This document shows positions 15,990 to 24,347 of a DNA stretch of 64,000 bases, in pieces. A program made the position numbers and the translations under genes. This DNA is from Streptococcus castoreus DSM 17536 (lineage in GTDB: Bacteria; Bacillota; Bacilli; Lactobacillales; Streptococcaceae), in the NCBI RefSeq assembly GCF_000425025.1, contig NZ_AUKZ01000005.1, forward strand, positions 95,061-159,060, given 5' to 3'. The first letter of the stretch is position 1. Each line of letters begins with the position of its first letter. The notes beneath the pieces were generated by a model. It ran no database searches and was not told the origin of the DNA. It was given only the letters and a program-made list of their open reading frames with translations.

Positions 15990-16310
15990 AATCTAAGATA
16001 CCAAGCCCGTAAGAGCCACTACAAAATAGAAAGGCGCAGATACTAGCACTTAAAAAACTTACCTTTTTGTATGGTCTTATCGGTCAGATTCAATGACATT
16101 TCGCCATGAACCTGTTCCTTTCTTTATATAAATCGTTATAAAATCAAATCTAAGCCTGAAAAGTTTTTAAAATTATAATCCCAACTCTTCATGATAAAAG
16201 TTCCAGTGGCAAAGATAAATTGTCTTGAAAGTCGATATTTTCCTATTCACATTTATACTTTCAAGGTTGATTGTTAACCGTCTGTTGTCAATGCCTCATC
16301 CCCTTGTCAC
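15990..16310 (-). other. Long spacer between E1alpha and E1beta genes
   Basis: 321 bp with no clear gene. On the minus strand there is a 9-bp stem CTTGAAAGT/ACTTTCAAG (16224-16232/16257-16265), then a TATAAT (16173-16178) with a weak -35, then AAGAAAGGA near 16116-16124. This is followed closely by tiny ORFs: MAKCH, and overlapping it a 17-codon ORF starting MSLNLTDKT. An internal promoter is possible. Confidence 0.4.
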
Positions 16311-17279
16311 TTAATCAACCCAAACATCTTCAAAAGCGACTGAAAGTTCCGGATCTGGACTGTTTTGTGCAAATTCATAGGCATCGTCAACTTCTTTTTT
16401 GACTTGTGCTTGAATAGCATCCAATTCGTCATCAGTAGCAATGCCTTCACTTGTAAGATAAGTGCGATACTTGAGCATTGGATCTTTTTCTTTCCATTCA
16501 TTAACTTCTTCTTTAGTACGGTATTTGCCAGCATCTGCCGTTGAGTGACCAAACCAGCGGTATGATTCTACCTCAACGATAGCTGGACCGTTTCCACCAC
16601 GAACGTGTTCAACAGCTTTGCCCATTGTTTCATAAACAGCCATCACATCATTTCCATCCTCACAATAAAAACCAGGAATGCCATAAGCTTCTGCACGAGT
16701 GTACAAATGAGGGGTGTTTGTCGCATTGTTAATGCTCATTGAGATGCCATAACGGTTATTGATGATAAAGAAAATAACAGGAAGTTTCCATGTTGCCGCC
16801 ATGTTTACTGACTCATGGAACGACCCTTCATTAGTAGCACCATCACCTGAAAAAGCAACTGCAATATTATTAGTTCCTTTGTATTGTTGTGTTAGAGCAG
16901 CACCTACTGCAAGTGCATAACCACCACCAACAATACCATTCGTGCCATAATTTCCTTTTTCAAAATCAGCCAAGTGCATAGAACCACCACGTCCTTTAGA
17001 AACACCAGTTGCTTTACCTGCAAGCTCCGCCATCATTTTGTTAAGATCCATATCTTTAGCAATTGATTGACCATGACCACGGTGGTTTGAGAAAATAATA
17101 TCATCATAAGTTAAGTGAGCTACTGCACCAACGTTAGCTGCTTCTTCACCAACAGAAAAATGGGTCATCCCTTGTACAAATCCACGACGGACAAGTTTAT
17201 TAATACGTGAATCAAATTCACGAATACGTTCCATTTTTAGGAACATATCCAAATGTTGTTCTTTAGAAACTGTTACCAT
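16311..17279 (-). CDS. acoA: 2-oxoacid dehydrogenase E1 component, alpha subunit
   Basis: E1 alpha binds thiamine pyrophosphate and Mg. I start it at ATG 17279, preceded by GGAGGT at 5-nt spacing; the in-frame ATG at 17291 lies upstream of that ribosome-binding site and is unlikely. The 322-aa protein shows the ThDP motif GDGATNEGSFHESVNMAATW...NN, the GRGGSMHLAD segment, and the FSNHRGHGQSIAKD region. It is first in the cluster E1alpha-E1beta-E2-E3, with a good promoter upstream (TTGCAA-17-TATGAT). Annotated acoA in S. pyogenes; pdhA is an equivalent reading. Confidence 0.95.
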   Translation of the reverse strand: MVTVSKEQHLDMFLKMERIREFDSRINKLVRRGFVQGMTHFSVGEEAANVGAVAHLTYDDIIFSNHRGHGQSIAKDMDLNKMMAELAGKATGVSKGRGGSMHLADFEKGNYGTNGIVGGGYALAVGAALTQQYKGTNNIAVAFSGDGATNEGSFHESVNMAATWKLPVIFFIINNRYGISMSINNATNTPHLYTRAEAYGIPGFYCEDGNDVMAVYETMGKAVEHVRGGNGPAIVEVESYRWFGHSTADAGKYRTKEEVNEWKEKDPMLKYRTYLTSEGIATDDELDAIQAQVKKEVDDAYEFAQNSPDPELSVAFEDVWVD

Positions 17280-17310
17280 TTTGACCTCCATATTATCATA
17301 TTACTTCCCT

Positions 17311-17339
17311 ATCATAAAACTTTTATTCACAATTTGCAA
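17311..17339 (-). promoter_or_regulatory. Promoter of the dehydrogenase cluster
   Basis: On the minus strand TTGCAA (17334-17339) and TATGAT (17311-17316) are 17 bp apart, placing the transcript start about 25 nt before the start codon. A cre-like AAAGCGGTTT (17346-17355) lies just upstream of the -35 box. Confidence 0.75.
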
Positions 17340-17391
17340 ATAATTAAACCGCTTTCTACCTTATCTTATTAAGCTTCAACAAAGATTTATA

Positions 17392-17409
17392 GTTTGTGAA
17401 ATCACAAAC
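17392..17409. promoter_or_regulatory. Perfect 18-bp palindrome upstream of acoA
   Basis: GTTTGTGA (17392-17399), AA, TCACAAAC (17402-17409). It lies about 55 bp upstream of the acoA -35 box. The half-sites resemble TTGTGA/TCACAA of Rex operators, but the spacing is 2 bp, not 6, so assignment to Rex is not supported. Confidence 0.45.
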
Positions 17410-17566
17410 ACATCTGTACTAGTGAAATTTAAAATATTATATAACAGTTTGTCCTAAAAATACTTTTTAATAGCCAAAAGCTAACCTTCTTTACTACCTA
17501 TTCTTTATTCTAAAACTACCAAATAAGCCTTGGAAAGATCTATCCAAGACTTATTTAGCAGTTAAA

Positions 17567-19471
17567 TTATTCTAATTGTTCAGCGATTTCTTCCCATTCT
17601 TCCATCAGAGTTTCTTGCTCTTGGTAAAGCTGATCCAGTTCTTTTTGCCAGATGATTAATTGTTCGGTATCGTTTGAAGCAAGCATTTCCCCCTGAAGAT
17701 CAGCCATACGCTCTTCAATACTTTCCAATCTTGTTTCAATTTCCTCGTATCTCCGAGTGAGACGGCGACGTTCTTTTTGGCTAGCCTTCTGAAGTTGGTA
17801 GTCATTGGTAAGGGTTTCTATCCTTTCTATCGGCTCCTCTGTTGCTGCTAAACGCGCTAATTCTTCTAGCTCTGCCTTTTTCTCAAGGAAATAATCATAG
17901 TCACCTAAGTAAAGGGTTGAGCCATTTTCAGTCATTTCCAAAACTTTTGTTGCTAGACGGTTGATAAAATACCGATCATGACTAACAAATAACAAGGTGC
18001 CATCAAAATCAATTAAGGCATTTTCTAAAACTTCTTTACTGTCAATATCTAAGTGATTGGTTGGTTCATCCAAAATAAGGAAATTATTGTTTTCCATAGA
18101 TAATTTTGCAAGAAGCAAACGCGCTTTTTCACCACCTGATAACATGGCAACAGATTTTTTGACATCATCTCCTGAAAAGAGAAAGGCACCAAGACGATTC
18201 CTAATTTCCACTTCCGGAGTGGTTGAAAAATCGTGCCATAATTCTTCAAGAACTGAATTACTTGGGGTCAAATAAGACTGGGTTTGGTCATAATAGCCTG
18301 TTTCAACATTAGCGCCGTACTTGATTTGTCCCTTGATAAATGGAATCTGTCCAATGACAGATTTAATTAAAGTTGATTTTCCAACACCATTTGGACCAAC
18401 GATAGCAATGGCATCCAATTTGTTTATTTCTAAGCTAATAGGCTCTGATAGAACGTGCTGATCATAACCAATAGCTGCATCTTCAATTCTTAATACGACA
18501 TTTCCTGACGGTTTGTCAGCCTGAAAGGTCATGTTTGCTGATTTTTGTCTGATAGTTGGTTTGTCCAGACGTTCTATCTTTTCTAATTGCTTGCGCCTAG
18601 CCTGAGCTCGTTTGGTTGTTGACGCCCTAACAATATTTTTTTGAACAAAATCTTCTAACTTGGCAATTTCTTTTTGCTGTTTGTCGAAATGCTTTTCTTC
18701 AGTGGTTAATTTTTCCGCCTTTAATGCCATAAAGCGTGAATAATTTCCAACGTATCGGTCTAAACGGTTTTGAGTAAGATCCAGAGTAACGGTTGCTACC
18801 TTATCCAAAAAATAGCGGTCATGACTGACGACAATAAGTGCCCCTTGATAATTCGCCAAATAGTTTTCTAACCAAGCGATTGTCTCAATATCCAAATGAT
18901 TGGTCGGCTCATCTAGTACCAACAGTTCAGGTTTTTCCAATAGCATTTTTGCCAAGGCAAGACGGGTATTTTGTCCCCCTGACAGCTCTGCAATGGTCAT
19001 TTCCCACATACTCTCATCAAACTTAAAACCATTTAAAATTGCCTTAATATCTGATTCATACGTGAAGCCATTACGCCGCCGAAAACTTTCAGTCAACCGA
19101 TCATAATCTGACATCAAACATGATAGTTCTTCACCAGACACTCTTGCCATCTCCATCTCCATATGCCGAAGACGCTTCTCATCCTGTCGTAATTCCTCAA
19201 AAACTTTAAGCATCTCGTCATAAATCGTCTTATCTGATTCAAAACGGCTATTTTGTGCTAAATAAGATAAGGTTAAGTCTTTTTTAGTATTAACTTCCCC
19301 ACTGGTTGGGGTCTCTTCTCCAACCAGAATTTTAAGCAAGGTTGATTTGCCTACCCCATTAGGACCAACCAAGGCAATCCGATCACGTTCATCAACCTGC
19401 AACGATATGTTTTGAAAAAGAACATCTCCTGAAAATGAGCGTTCTAACTTGTTTCCTTGTAAAATAATCAT
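17567..19471 (-). CDS. ABC-F family ATPase (Uup/YdiF-like)
   Basis: ABC-F proteins are soluble twin-ATPase factors that act on ribosomes. The 634-aa protein has two nucleotide-binding domains: Walker A GPNGVGKSTLLK (about 37) and GPNGVGKSTLIK, signatures LSGGQNTRLALAK and LSGGEKARLLLAK, and Walker B plus LLVLDEPTNHLDI/FLILDEPTNHLDI. They are joined by a charged linker (VQKNIVRASTTKRAQARRKQLEKIERL). A C-terminal coiled coil (ASQKERRRLTRRYEEIETRLESIEE) resembles the Uup/YdiF branch. There are no membrane segments, so it is not a transporter. The ATG at 19471 has no Shine-Dalgarno sequence and follows an extended -10 box by 6 nt. Housekeeping role more likely than antibiotic resistance, by inference. 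Confidence 0.92.
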   Translation of the reverse strand: MIILQGNKLERSFSGDVLFQNISLQVDERDRIALVGPNGVGKSTLLKILVGEETPTSGEVNTKKDLTLSYLAQNSRFESDKTIYDEMLKVFEELRQDEKRLRHMEMEMARVSGEELSCLMSDYDRLTESFRRRNGFTYESDIKAILNGFKFDESMWEMTIAELSGGQNTRLALAKMLLEKPELLVLDEPTNHLDIETIAWLENYLANYQGALIVVSHDRYFLDKVATVTLDLTQNRLDRYVGNYSRFMALKAEKLTTEEKHFDKQQKEIAKLEDFVQKNIVRASTTKRAQARRKQLEKIERLDKPTIRQKSANMTFQADKPSGNVVLRIEDAAIGYDQHVLSEPISLEINKLDAIAIVGPNGVGKSTLIKSVIGQIPFIKGQIKYGANVETGYYDQTQSYLTPSNSVLEELWHDFSTTPEVEIRNRLGAFLFSGDDVKKSVAMLSGGEKARLLLAKLSMENNNFLILDEPTNHLDIDSKEVLENALIDFDGTLLFVSHDRYFINRLATKVLEMTENGSTLYLGDYDYFLEKKAELEELARLAATEEPIERIETLTNDYQLQKASQKERRRLTRRYEEIETRLESIEERMADLQGEMLASNDTEQLIIWQKELDQLYQEQETLMEEWEEIAEQLE

Positions 19472-19477
19472 AATTTT

Positions 19478-19486
19478 ATTGTAGCA
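19478..19486 (-). promoter_or_regulatory. Extended -10 promoter directly before the ABC-F gene
   Basis: On the minus strand TGC-TACAAT (TACAAT at 19478-19483) ends 6 nt before the ATG at 19471. It lies immediately after a terminator T-tract, so transcription of the ABC-F gene must restart here or further in, leaving almost no leader. Confidence 0.55.
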
Positions 19487-19512
19487 AAAAAATGCCCTTT
19501 TGAGGACATTTT
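19486..19512 (-). terminator. Terminator of the estA / small membrane protein unit
   Basis: On the minus strand the stem AAAATGTCC/GGGCATTTT (one mismatch) with loop TCAAAA is followed by TTTTTTT. It lies about 80 bp past the small membrane protein gene and just upstream of the ABC-F gene's -10 box. Confidence 0.8.
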
Positions 19513-19590
19513 CAACTTGATTTCGAAAAGAAATCCATCTCAGCTTTCCATTAATCTGATTTGCTTATCAGTAAGAGGAAAACGCTTTGT

Positions 19591-19845
19591 TTAGTGTGTC
19601 TTTTTTTCTTGAGGGGCTTGAGTAGAAGGTTGTTGTGTTAAGGTATCAACAATTTGTACAACTTGTTCTGTCACAGTCGAAATCTTGTTGGCCAAAATGG
19701 AGTTGCTATGATTAGAATAATAAATCAAGCCAAAAACAACGATGACTACTAATAAAATTGTCTGCAGAACGCTTTTAATTAACTGCCACAACAAACGTAA
19801 CACTTGCTTAGGCAACCACAAAATAAGAGACATTATTTTTTTCAT
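19591..19845 (-). CDS. Small single-pass membrane protein
   Basis: An 84-aa protein from ATG 19845 (preceded by AGGATCAGCA); an ATG seven codons earlier lacks a ribosome-binding site. Basic N-terminus (MKKIMSLILWLPKQVLRLLWQLIK), one strong membrane segment (TILLVVIVVFGLIYY), then a Ser/Thr/Gln-rich tail ending QAPQEKKTH. I do not recognise a named family. It follows the esterase gene by under 30 bp and shares its terminator, so the two are probably co-transcribed. The amphipathic N-terminus suggests inner-face membrane attachment. Function unknown. Confidence 0.75.
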   Translation of the reverse strand: MKKIMSLILWLPKQVLRLLWQLIKSVLQTILLVVIVVFGLIYYSNHSNSILANKISTVTEQVVQIVDTLTQQPSTQAPQEKKTH

Positions 19846-19873
19846 TGCTGATCCTATTTGTCTCAAATGATCT

Positions 19874-20659
19874 CTAAGACAGCCTTTCTTCTTTTTGATA
19901 ATGAACCGGTAGCCAATCCAATAACACTTCTAGTTGCCTGTTCCAATAATACCACTCATGATCACCATGGTCTTTCCGGTAGTCCACCTCAAGTCCTTGA
20001 GCTCTAAAATCTGAAATAGCTTTTTCATTGGCTTCAAAAAGAAAATCCTCGTAGCCACACCAAGCATAATATTTTGTCTTACCGTCGCTTTCTGCCACCA
20101 TATTTTTAAGGTAATGCTTATCAAGGTTGGGGTCATCAAACTGACCAAAGACTCCTTGCCAATATGCTGGCTGACCCAATTTCCTCTCAAGCAAGGTCTC
20201 TGGTGAAAAATCCAAGGCTCCCGAAAAAGAGGCAGCATAAGAAAACCTGTTACTTTTTAGTGCCCATTTGAAAGCACCGTAACCTCCCATTGATAAACCT
20301 GCAACAAAGGTTTTTTCACGCTTTTGACTCATATTTGGAAAAAAAGAAGCTAGTATCTGAGGTAATTCCTCCGCTAAAGCTTGGTAATAATTGAGTCCAT
20401 AAGCCGTATCAGTGTACCATCCCAAATCCGTTGATGGCATAACCACTATTAGATTCGTGTGACGAAGCAACCGTTCAATATCTGTCCGCTTTTGCCATGA
20501 ATTTTCATTGCCCCCCATTCCATGCAAAAGGTATAATACGGGAATATCCTTGTCCCCTTGATCTTCCTGTGAAATCTCAGACTGGTCTGGATAAATCACA
20601 TTTACCCCACGTTCCATAGCTAACACTTGGGAATGGTACTCAATATGGATACTTGCCAT
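19874..20659 (-). CDS. estA: Esterase of the EstA/FrmB family
   Basis: Alpha/beta-hydrolase of the tributyrin-esterase type, acting on short-chain esters. The 261-aa protein has the oxyanion segment [12 protein letters not shown], the nucleophile elbow GLSMGG (Ser123), and the C-terminal [12 protein letters not shown] carrying the probable catalytic His. Length is typical of streptococcal EstA, about 260 aa. There is no signal peptide, so the enzyme is cytoplasmic unless released otherwise. The ATG at 20659 is preceded by GGAGAG. It is followed at close spacing by the small membrane protein gene. Confidence in the family is high; the natural substrate is not known. Confidence 0.9.
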   Translation of the reverse strand: MASIHIEYHSQVLAMERGVNVIYPDQSEISQEDQGDKDIPVLYLLHGMGGNENSWQKRTDIERLLRHTNLIVVMPSTDLGWYTDTAYGLNYYQALAEELPQILASFFPNMSQKREKTFVAGLSMGGYGAFKWALKSNRFSYAASFSGALDFSPETLLERKLGQPAYWQGVFGQFDDPNLDKHYLKNMVAESDGKTKYYAWCGYEDFLFEANEKAISDFRAQGLEVDYRKDHGDHEWYYWNRQLEVLLDWLPVHYQKEERLS

Positions 20660-20841
20660 TGTTTACTCTCCTTCATCCATTCACATGAATTTTGCAAGGG
20701 AAAAGAAATATTATTCTCGTCAAATCCCAAAGATAAGTCTCATCTCAGATTTTTTAACCCATGTCTAAATGAGTCATTAAGAAACCAAATTTCTCATCAA
20801 TCAAAGAAGGTAGGCAATGTTGCTTACCTCTCTTCTTTAAC

Positions 20842-22503
20842 TTAACGAACTTCCATCACGACTGGTAGAATAGCTGGGCGTCGTTTTGTTTGTTCAAACA
20901 AGAACTTGGACAAATCATCTCTGACGTTCCCCTTTAATTCGCTCCAGTCAAAGTTATCTTTTTGCAAATAATTATCAACGGTTGCATTAACCAACTCAGC
21001 GCTCTCTCTTAAAATATCACGGCTTTTTTTCACGTAAACAAAGCCACGCGTATTGACTTTAGCTTTAGAAATAATCCGTTTCTCCTTTTTAGAGACCGTA
21101 ATCGCAACAATAAAAATACCATCTTCTGACAAGACTTTGCGGTCCCTTAACACGATATTGCCCACATCACCAATAGCATTGCCATCAATCATGACATCAC
21201 TAGCAGGCACACTTCCTTCATGAAGAAAGCCTTCTTTGTTAAGCACCATCATATCGCCACGTTTCATAATGTGAATATTTTCTGGGAGAATACCAACTTC
21301 CTCAGCCAATTTAGCATGTGCAGCTAAATCTCGGTACTCACCTTGAACAGGAAAAAGGTATTGTGGCTTTATCAAATTCATCAGCAGTTGCAAGTCACGA
21401 CCATTAGCATGACCAGATACTCGCAGATTTTGAGTAATTAGCTTAACAGAACCACCAGCCTTGTAGATAAGGTTTTCAACACGTGCTACCATCGCTTCTT
21501 TGGCTGTGCTTGGTGTTGTCACAATATAAACAAGGTCACCATCTTTAATCTGGACATAGCGATGACGCCCTGCTGCCATTTTCTGGAGACTATTAATTGG
21601 TTCCCCCATGCGACCAGCTTCAAGAATGATTAACTCATGGTCCTCAAATTTAGACATGTCTTTTGGTTTAATTAATAAACGTTCATCAGTAATCATTAAT
21701 TTTTTCAAACGTAATGCTGTTCTCACAGTATTTTCAACATCAGTTCCTGTCAAAACCACACGACGTCCGTAAGTCACCGCTGAATCAAAAACCTGTTGAA
21801 TCCGAACAAGGTTAGATGCCACTGCTGCAATGATAATACGCCCCTCAGCATCAGCAATAACACTGTCCATTTCCTCACCAACTTCAGATTCACTAGCAAT
21901 CTGATCATTGCTAGTAGCATTGGCTGAATCCGATAAAAGTGCAAGAACGCCTTCTTTTCCAATTTCAGCTAAACGCAACAGGTCTGTTTGATACCCTTCA
22001 CGGGCAGCTTGGTCAAACTTAAAGTCACCTGTGTAGACAATATTTCCTTGATCAGTTCCAATTACCACTCCCAAACTTTCAGGAATCGAATGCGTTGTTT
22101 TAAAGAAAGAAACTAAGCCATCTCGAAATTCAATTTCGGTATCATTGTCAACAACATGGAAATTGTTAAATTTCTTAGTGCTATTGTTACTTTTCACAAA
22201 CAATTTTGCCAATTCAATGGTTAATTCAGAGCCAAAAACTGGAGCTGATACTTCTGCTAAAAGATAAGGCAAGGCGCCAATAGCATCCGCATGACCATGG
22301 CTCACGAAAATCCCTTGAACCTTGTCCTTATTTTCAATGACATAATCTAAATTCGGAATGACTAAATCAACCCCTAATTGTTCATTTTCAGGATATTTAA
22401 GCCCTGCATCTAAAATGAACATTGATTCATTAATTTCTACCAAATAGAAGTTTTTGCCGTATTCACGGACACCTCCTAAGGCAACAATTTTTATATCACT
22501 CAT
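20842..22503 (-). CDS. rnjB: Ribonuclease J2
   Basis: Metallo-beta-lactamase/beta-CASP RNase, partner of RNase J1 in mRNA decay and RNA maturation. The 553-aa protein begins MSDIKIVALGGVREYGKN. It has the degenerate metal motif HGHADA (residues 69-74), where active RNase J1 has HGHEDH, then YTGDFKFDQ, the beta-CASP region with SGHANGRDL, and a C-terminal domain. The Ala replacing the last His of the motif, together with length, points to J2 rather than J1. ATG 22503 is preceded by GGAGTATC. It stands alone between the esterase and the ABC importer genes. Confidence 0.9.
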   Translation of the reverse strand: MSDIKIVALGGVREYGKNFYLVEINESMFILDAGLKYPENEQLGVDLVIPNLDYVIENKDKVQGIFVSHGHADAIGALPYLLAEVSAPVFGSELTIELAKLFVKSNNSTKKFNNFHVVDNDTEIEFRDGLVSFFKTTHSIPESLGVVIGTDQGNIVYTGDFKFDQAAREGYQTDLLRLAEIGKEGVLALLSDSANATSNDQIASESEVGEEMDSVIADAEGRIIIAAVASNLVRIQQVFDSAVTYGRRVVLTGTDVENTVRTALRLKKLMITDERLLIKPKDMSKFEDHELIILEAGRMGEPINSLQKMAAGRHRYVQIKDGDLVYIVTTPSTAKEAMVARVENLIYKAGGSVKLITQNLRVSGHANGRDLQLLMNLIKPQYLFPVQGEYRDLAAHAKLAEEVGILPENIHIMKRGDMMVLNKEGFLHEGSVPASDVMIDGNAIGDVGNIVLRDRKVLSEDGIFIVAITVSKKEKRIISKAKVNTRGFVYVKKSRDILRESAELVNATVDNYLQKDNFDWSELKGNVRDDLSKFLFEQTKRRPAILPVVMEVR

Positions 22504-22656
22504 GATACTCCTCTAAGATTTTTTTATAACAAACGGTCCTTACTTTGTAAGTCGAATTACTGCCTTGTAGCTTAGCTACTATCTTTTACAGTATATCATA
22601 TTTTAGGAATTTTTTCTCCAAATAGCCCGCATCCATTCTTATTATTTTTACTAAAT

Positions 22657-22703
22657 TAAGAAATCAACTGTCTAGAGGCAATTTTTTAATGATTGATTTC
22701 TTA
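22657..22703 (-). terminator. Stem-loop after the ABC importer genes
   Basis: An 11-bp stem TAAGAAATCAA (22657-22667) / TTGATTTCTTA (22693-22703) begins 6 bp past the stop codon of the ATPase gene. There is no clean T-tract on the minus strand, so termination is plausible but not certain. Confidence 0.45.
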
Positions 22704-22708
22704 GCTTT

Positions 22709-23467
22709 TTAATCAAAAAGTTGATAATAATCAGCAATAGTCATTCTTGCTTTTTCAGCTTGATTTAAATCTTTAATTAGTTTTCCATCTTTCATCACAA
22801 TAAGACGATTCCCATAAGTTAAAGCATCTTCCATGTGATGAGTGATCATGAGGGCTGTTAGTTGATCCCGCCAAATAAACTCGTCTGTTAACCGCATCAA
22901 GGACTGACTTGTTTTGGGATCAAGAGCAGCTGTGTGTTCATCTAACAGTAAAAGATCTGGTTTTTTTAAAGTTGCCATTAGTAAGCTAAGCGCCTGTCGT
23001 TGCCCACCAGATAAGAGACCTGTTGGTGTCTCTAAATGGTGTTCCAAGCCATTTCCCGTCCGTTTAACTAAGTCTGCAAAAGCTGCCAAATGCTCTGTAA
23101 GCTTTCGTGGGGTAAACGGGCGCTTCTCACCTCTTTGCTTCGCAATTAAGAGATTTTCAACCACTGTCATTCGAGGAGCTGTTCCCATTTTAGGGTCTTG
23201 AAAAACCCGTGATAGGTAAACGGCTCTTTTTTCAGCTGACCAGTTGGTTACATCCTGCCCAAGAATTTTAACTTGCCCATGCGTCAAAAAAAGCGTTCCT
23301 GCAATCACATTAAAGAGAGTTGATTTCCCAGCACCATTCCCCCCTAAAATCGTTAAAAAATCATGTTCGTAAATGGTTAAAGACACATCGTCAAGGATTC
23401 TTTTGACAGCCTCAAAACCATTAGTGACTTCTACCGTTGCATTTACTAATTCAATAACTTTTGTCAT
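22709..23467 (-). CDS. ABC importer ATP-binding protein (TrpZ-like)
   Basis: ATPase of a three-gene importer. The 252-aa protein has Walker A GGNGAGKSTLFN, the signature LLSGGQRQALS, Walker B LLLLDEHTAALD and the switch His in TALMITHHMEDAL. It overlaps the permease gene by 4 bp (ATGA), so translation is coupled. With the permease and binding protein upstream it resembles the streptococcal trpXYZ system, reported to carry tryptophan; the substrate here is inference. Related systems in other bacteria were annotated as unknown-substrate COG1101 ATPases. Confidence 0.9.
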   Translation of the reverse strand: MTKVIELVNATVEVTNGFEAVKRILDDVSLTIYEHDFLTILGGNGAGKSTLFNVIAGTLFLTHGQVKILGQDVTNWSAEKRAVYLSRVFQDPKMGTAPRMTVVENLLIAKQRGEKRPFTPRKLTEHLAAFADLVKRTGNGLEHHLETPTGLLSGGQRQALSLLMATLKKPDLLLLDEHTAALDPKTSQSLMRLTDEFIWRDQLTALMITHHMEDALTYGNRLIVMKDGKLIKDLNQAEKARMTIADYYQLFD

Positions 23468-24333
23468 CGTGATAACCTAACCCCCTTAAAGAATCGTTTC
23501 TGTAGTACCGGCACCATCAAACATATAGCCAATACAAGGGCACTAAATAATTTCAAATAGTTGGTATTAAATCCTAAGGCAATAACAGACGAAATCAAAA
23601 ACTGATAGAGGATTGCACCGACCACAATAGCGATCAAGCGTTCCAATAATGTCAAACCTGTCGAATAAAGCACTTCCCCAACAATAATGCTTGCTAGACC
23701 AATCACAATGACCCCAATCCCTTTTGAAACATCCGCATAACCATCTTGTTGGCTAATTAGGGCACCTGACAAAGCAATCAAAGCATTCGAAACGACCAAG
23801 CCCATCATTTCCATACGATCCGTCTTAATACCAAAACTTTTAGCCATATCACGATTATCCCCAGTCGCGATATAGGCTTGTCCAATATTGGTATAGAAGA
23901 AATAAATTAAAAGACCAATAACAATCCCAACCGCTAAGAAGCCCGTCAACAGACTATTGAGATCAGCAGAAAAAGGCAAATAATCTTGGACACGTTTATT
24001 ATCATGTAAGCCCAAATTAGCTCTCCCCATCACCATTAGCATAATGGAATTACAAGAAGTCATAACCAGAATACCTGCTAAAATCGTTGGAATTTTCCCC
24101 TTAGTATATAAGAGACCTGTTATTAAGCCTGCTAAAGCACCTGCTACCATCCCAAGAAAAGTAGAGACAAGAGGGTCCACCCCCAAACTAATCGTCGTAA
24201 CTGAAACAGCTCCGCCTAAAGGAAATGAGCCTTCAGTGGTCATATCAGGAAAATTTAAAATTCTAAAAGTTAAATAAATCCCTAATCCTAAAATCCCCCA
24301 AAAGAGACCCTGTGTAACTGATGAAATAATCAT
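23464..24333 (-). CDS. ABC importer permease (TrpY-like)
   Basis: A 289-aa membrane protein with about eight to nine hydrophobic segments, of the branched-chain amino acid permease (LivH-like, COG4120) superfamily. Landmarks are GLGIYLTFRILNFPDMTTEGSF at the N-terminus and GDNRDMAKSFGIKTDRMEMMGLVVSNALIALSGAL. It lies 14 bp after the binding protein gene and overlaps the ATPase gene. The domain architecture is complete. Substrate (aromatic amino acid) is inferred from similarity to trpXYZ only. Confidence 0.9.
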   Translation of the reverse strand: MIISSVTQGLFWGILGLGIYLTFRILNFPDMTTEGSFPLGGAVSVTTISLGVDPLVSTFLGMVAGALAGLITGLLYTKGKIPTILAGILVMTSCNSIMLMVMGRANLGLHDNKRVQDYLPFSADLNSLLTGFLAVGIVIGLLIYFFYTNIGQAYIATGDNRDMAKSFGIKTDRMEMMGLVVSNALIALSGALISQQDGYADVSKGIGVIVIGLASIIVGEVLYSTGLTLLERLIAIVVGAILYQFLISSVIALGFNTNYLKLFSALVLAICLMVPVLQKRFFKGVRLSR

Positions 24334-24347
24334 AATCGTCCTTTCTT

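Noticed and set aside
17392..17409. Rex-binding site reading of the palindrome
   Set aside because: Rex operators have TTGTGA and TCACAA separated by about 6 bp; here the spacing is 2 bp. It is kept only as an unassigned dyad.
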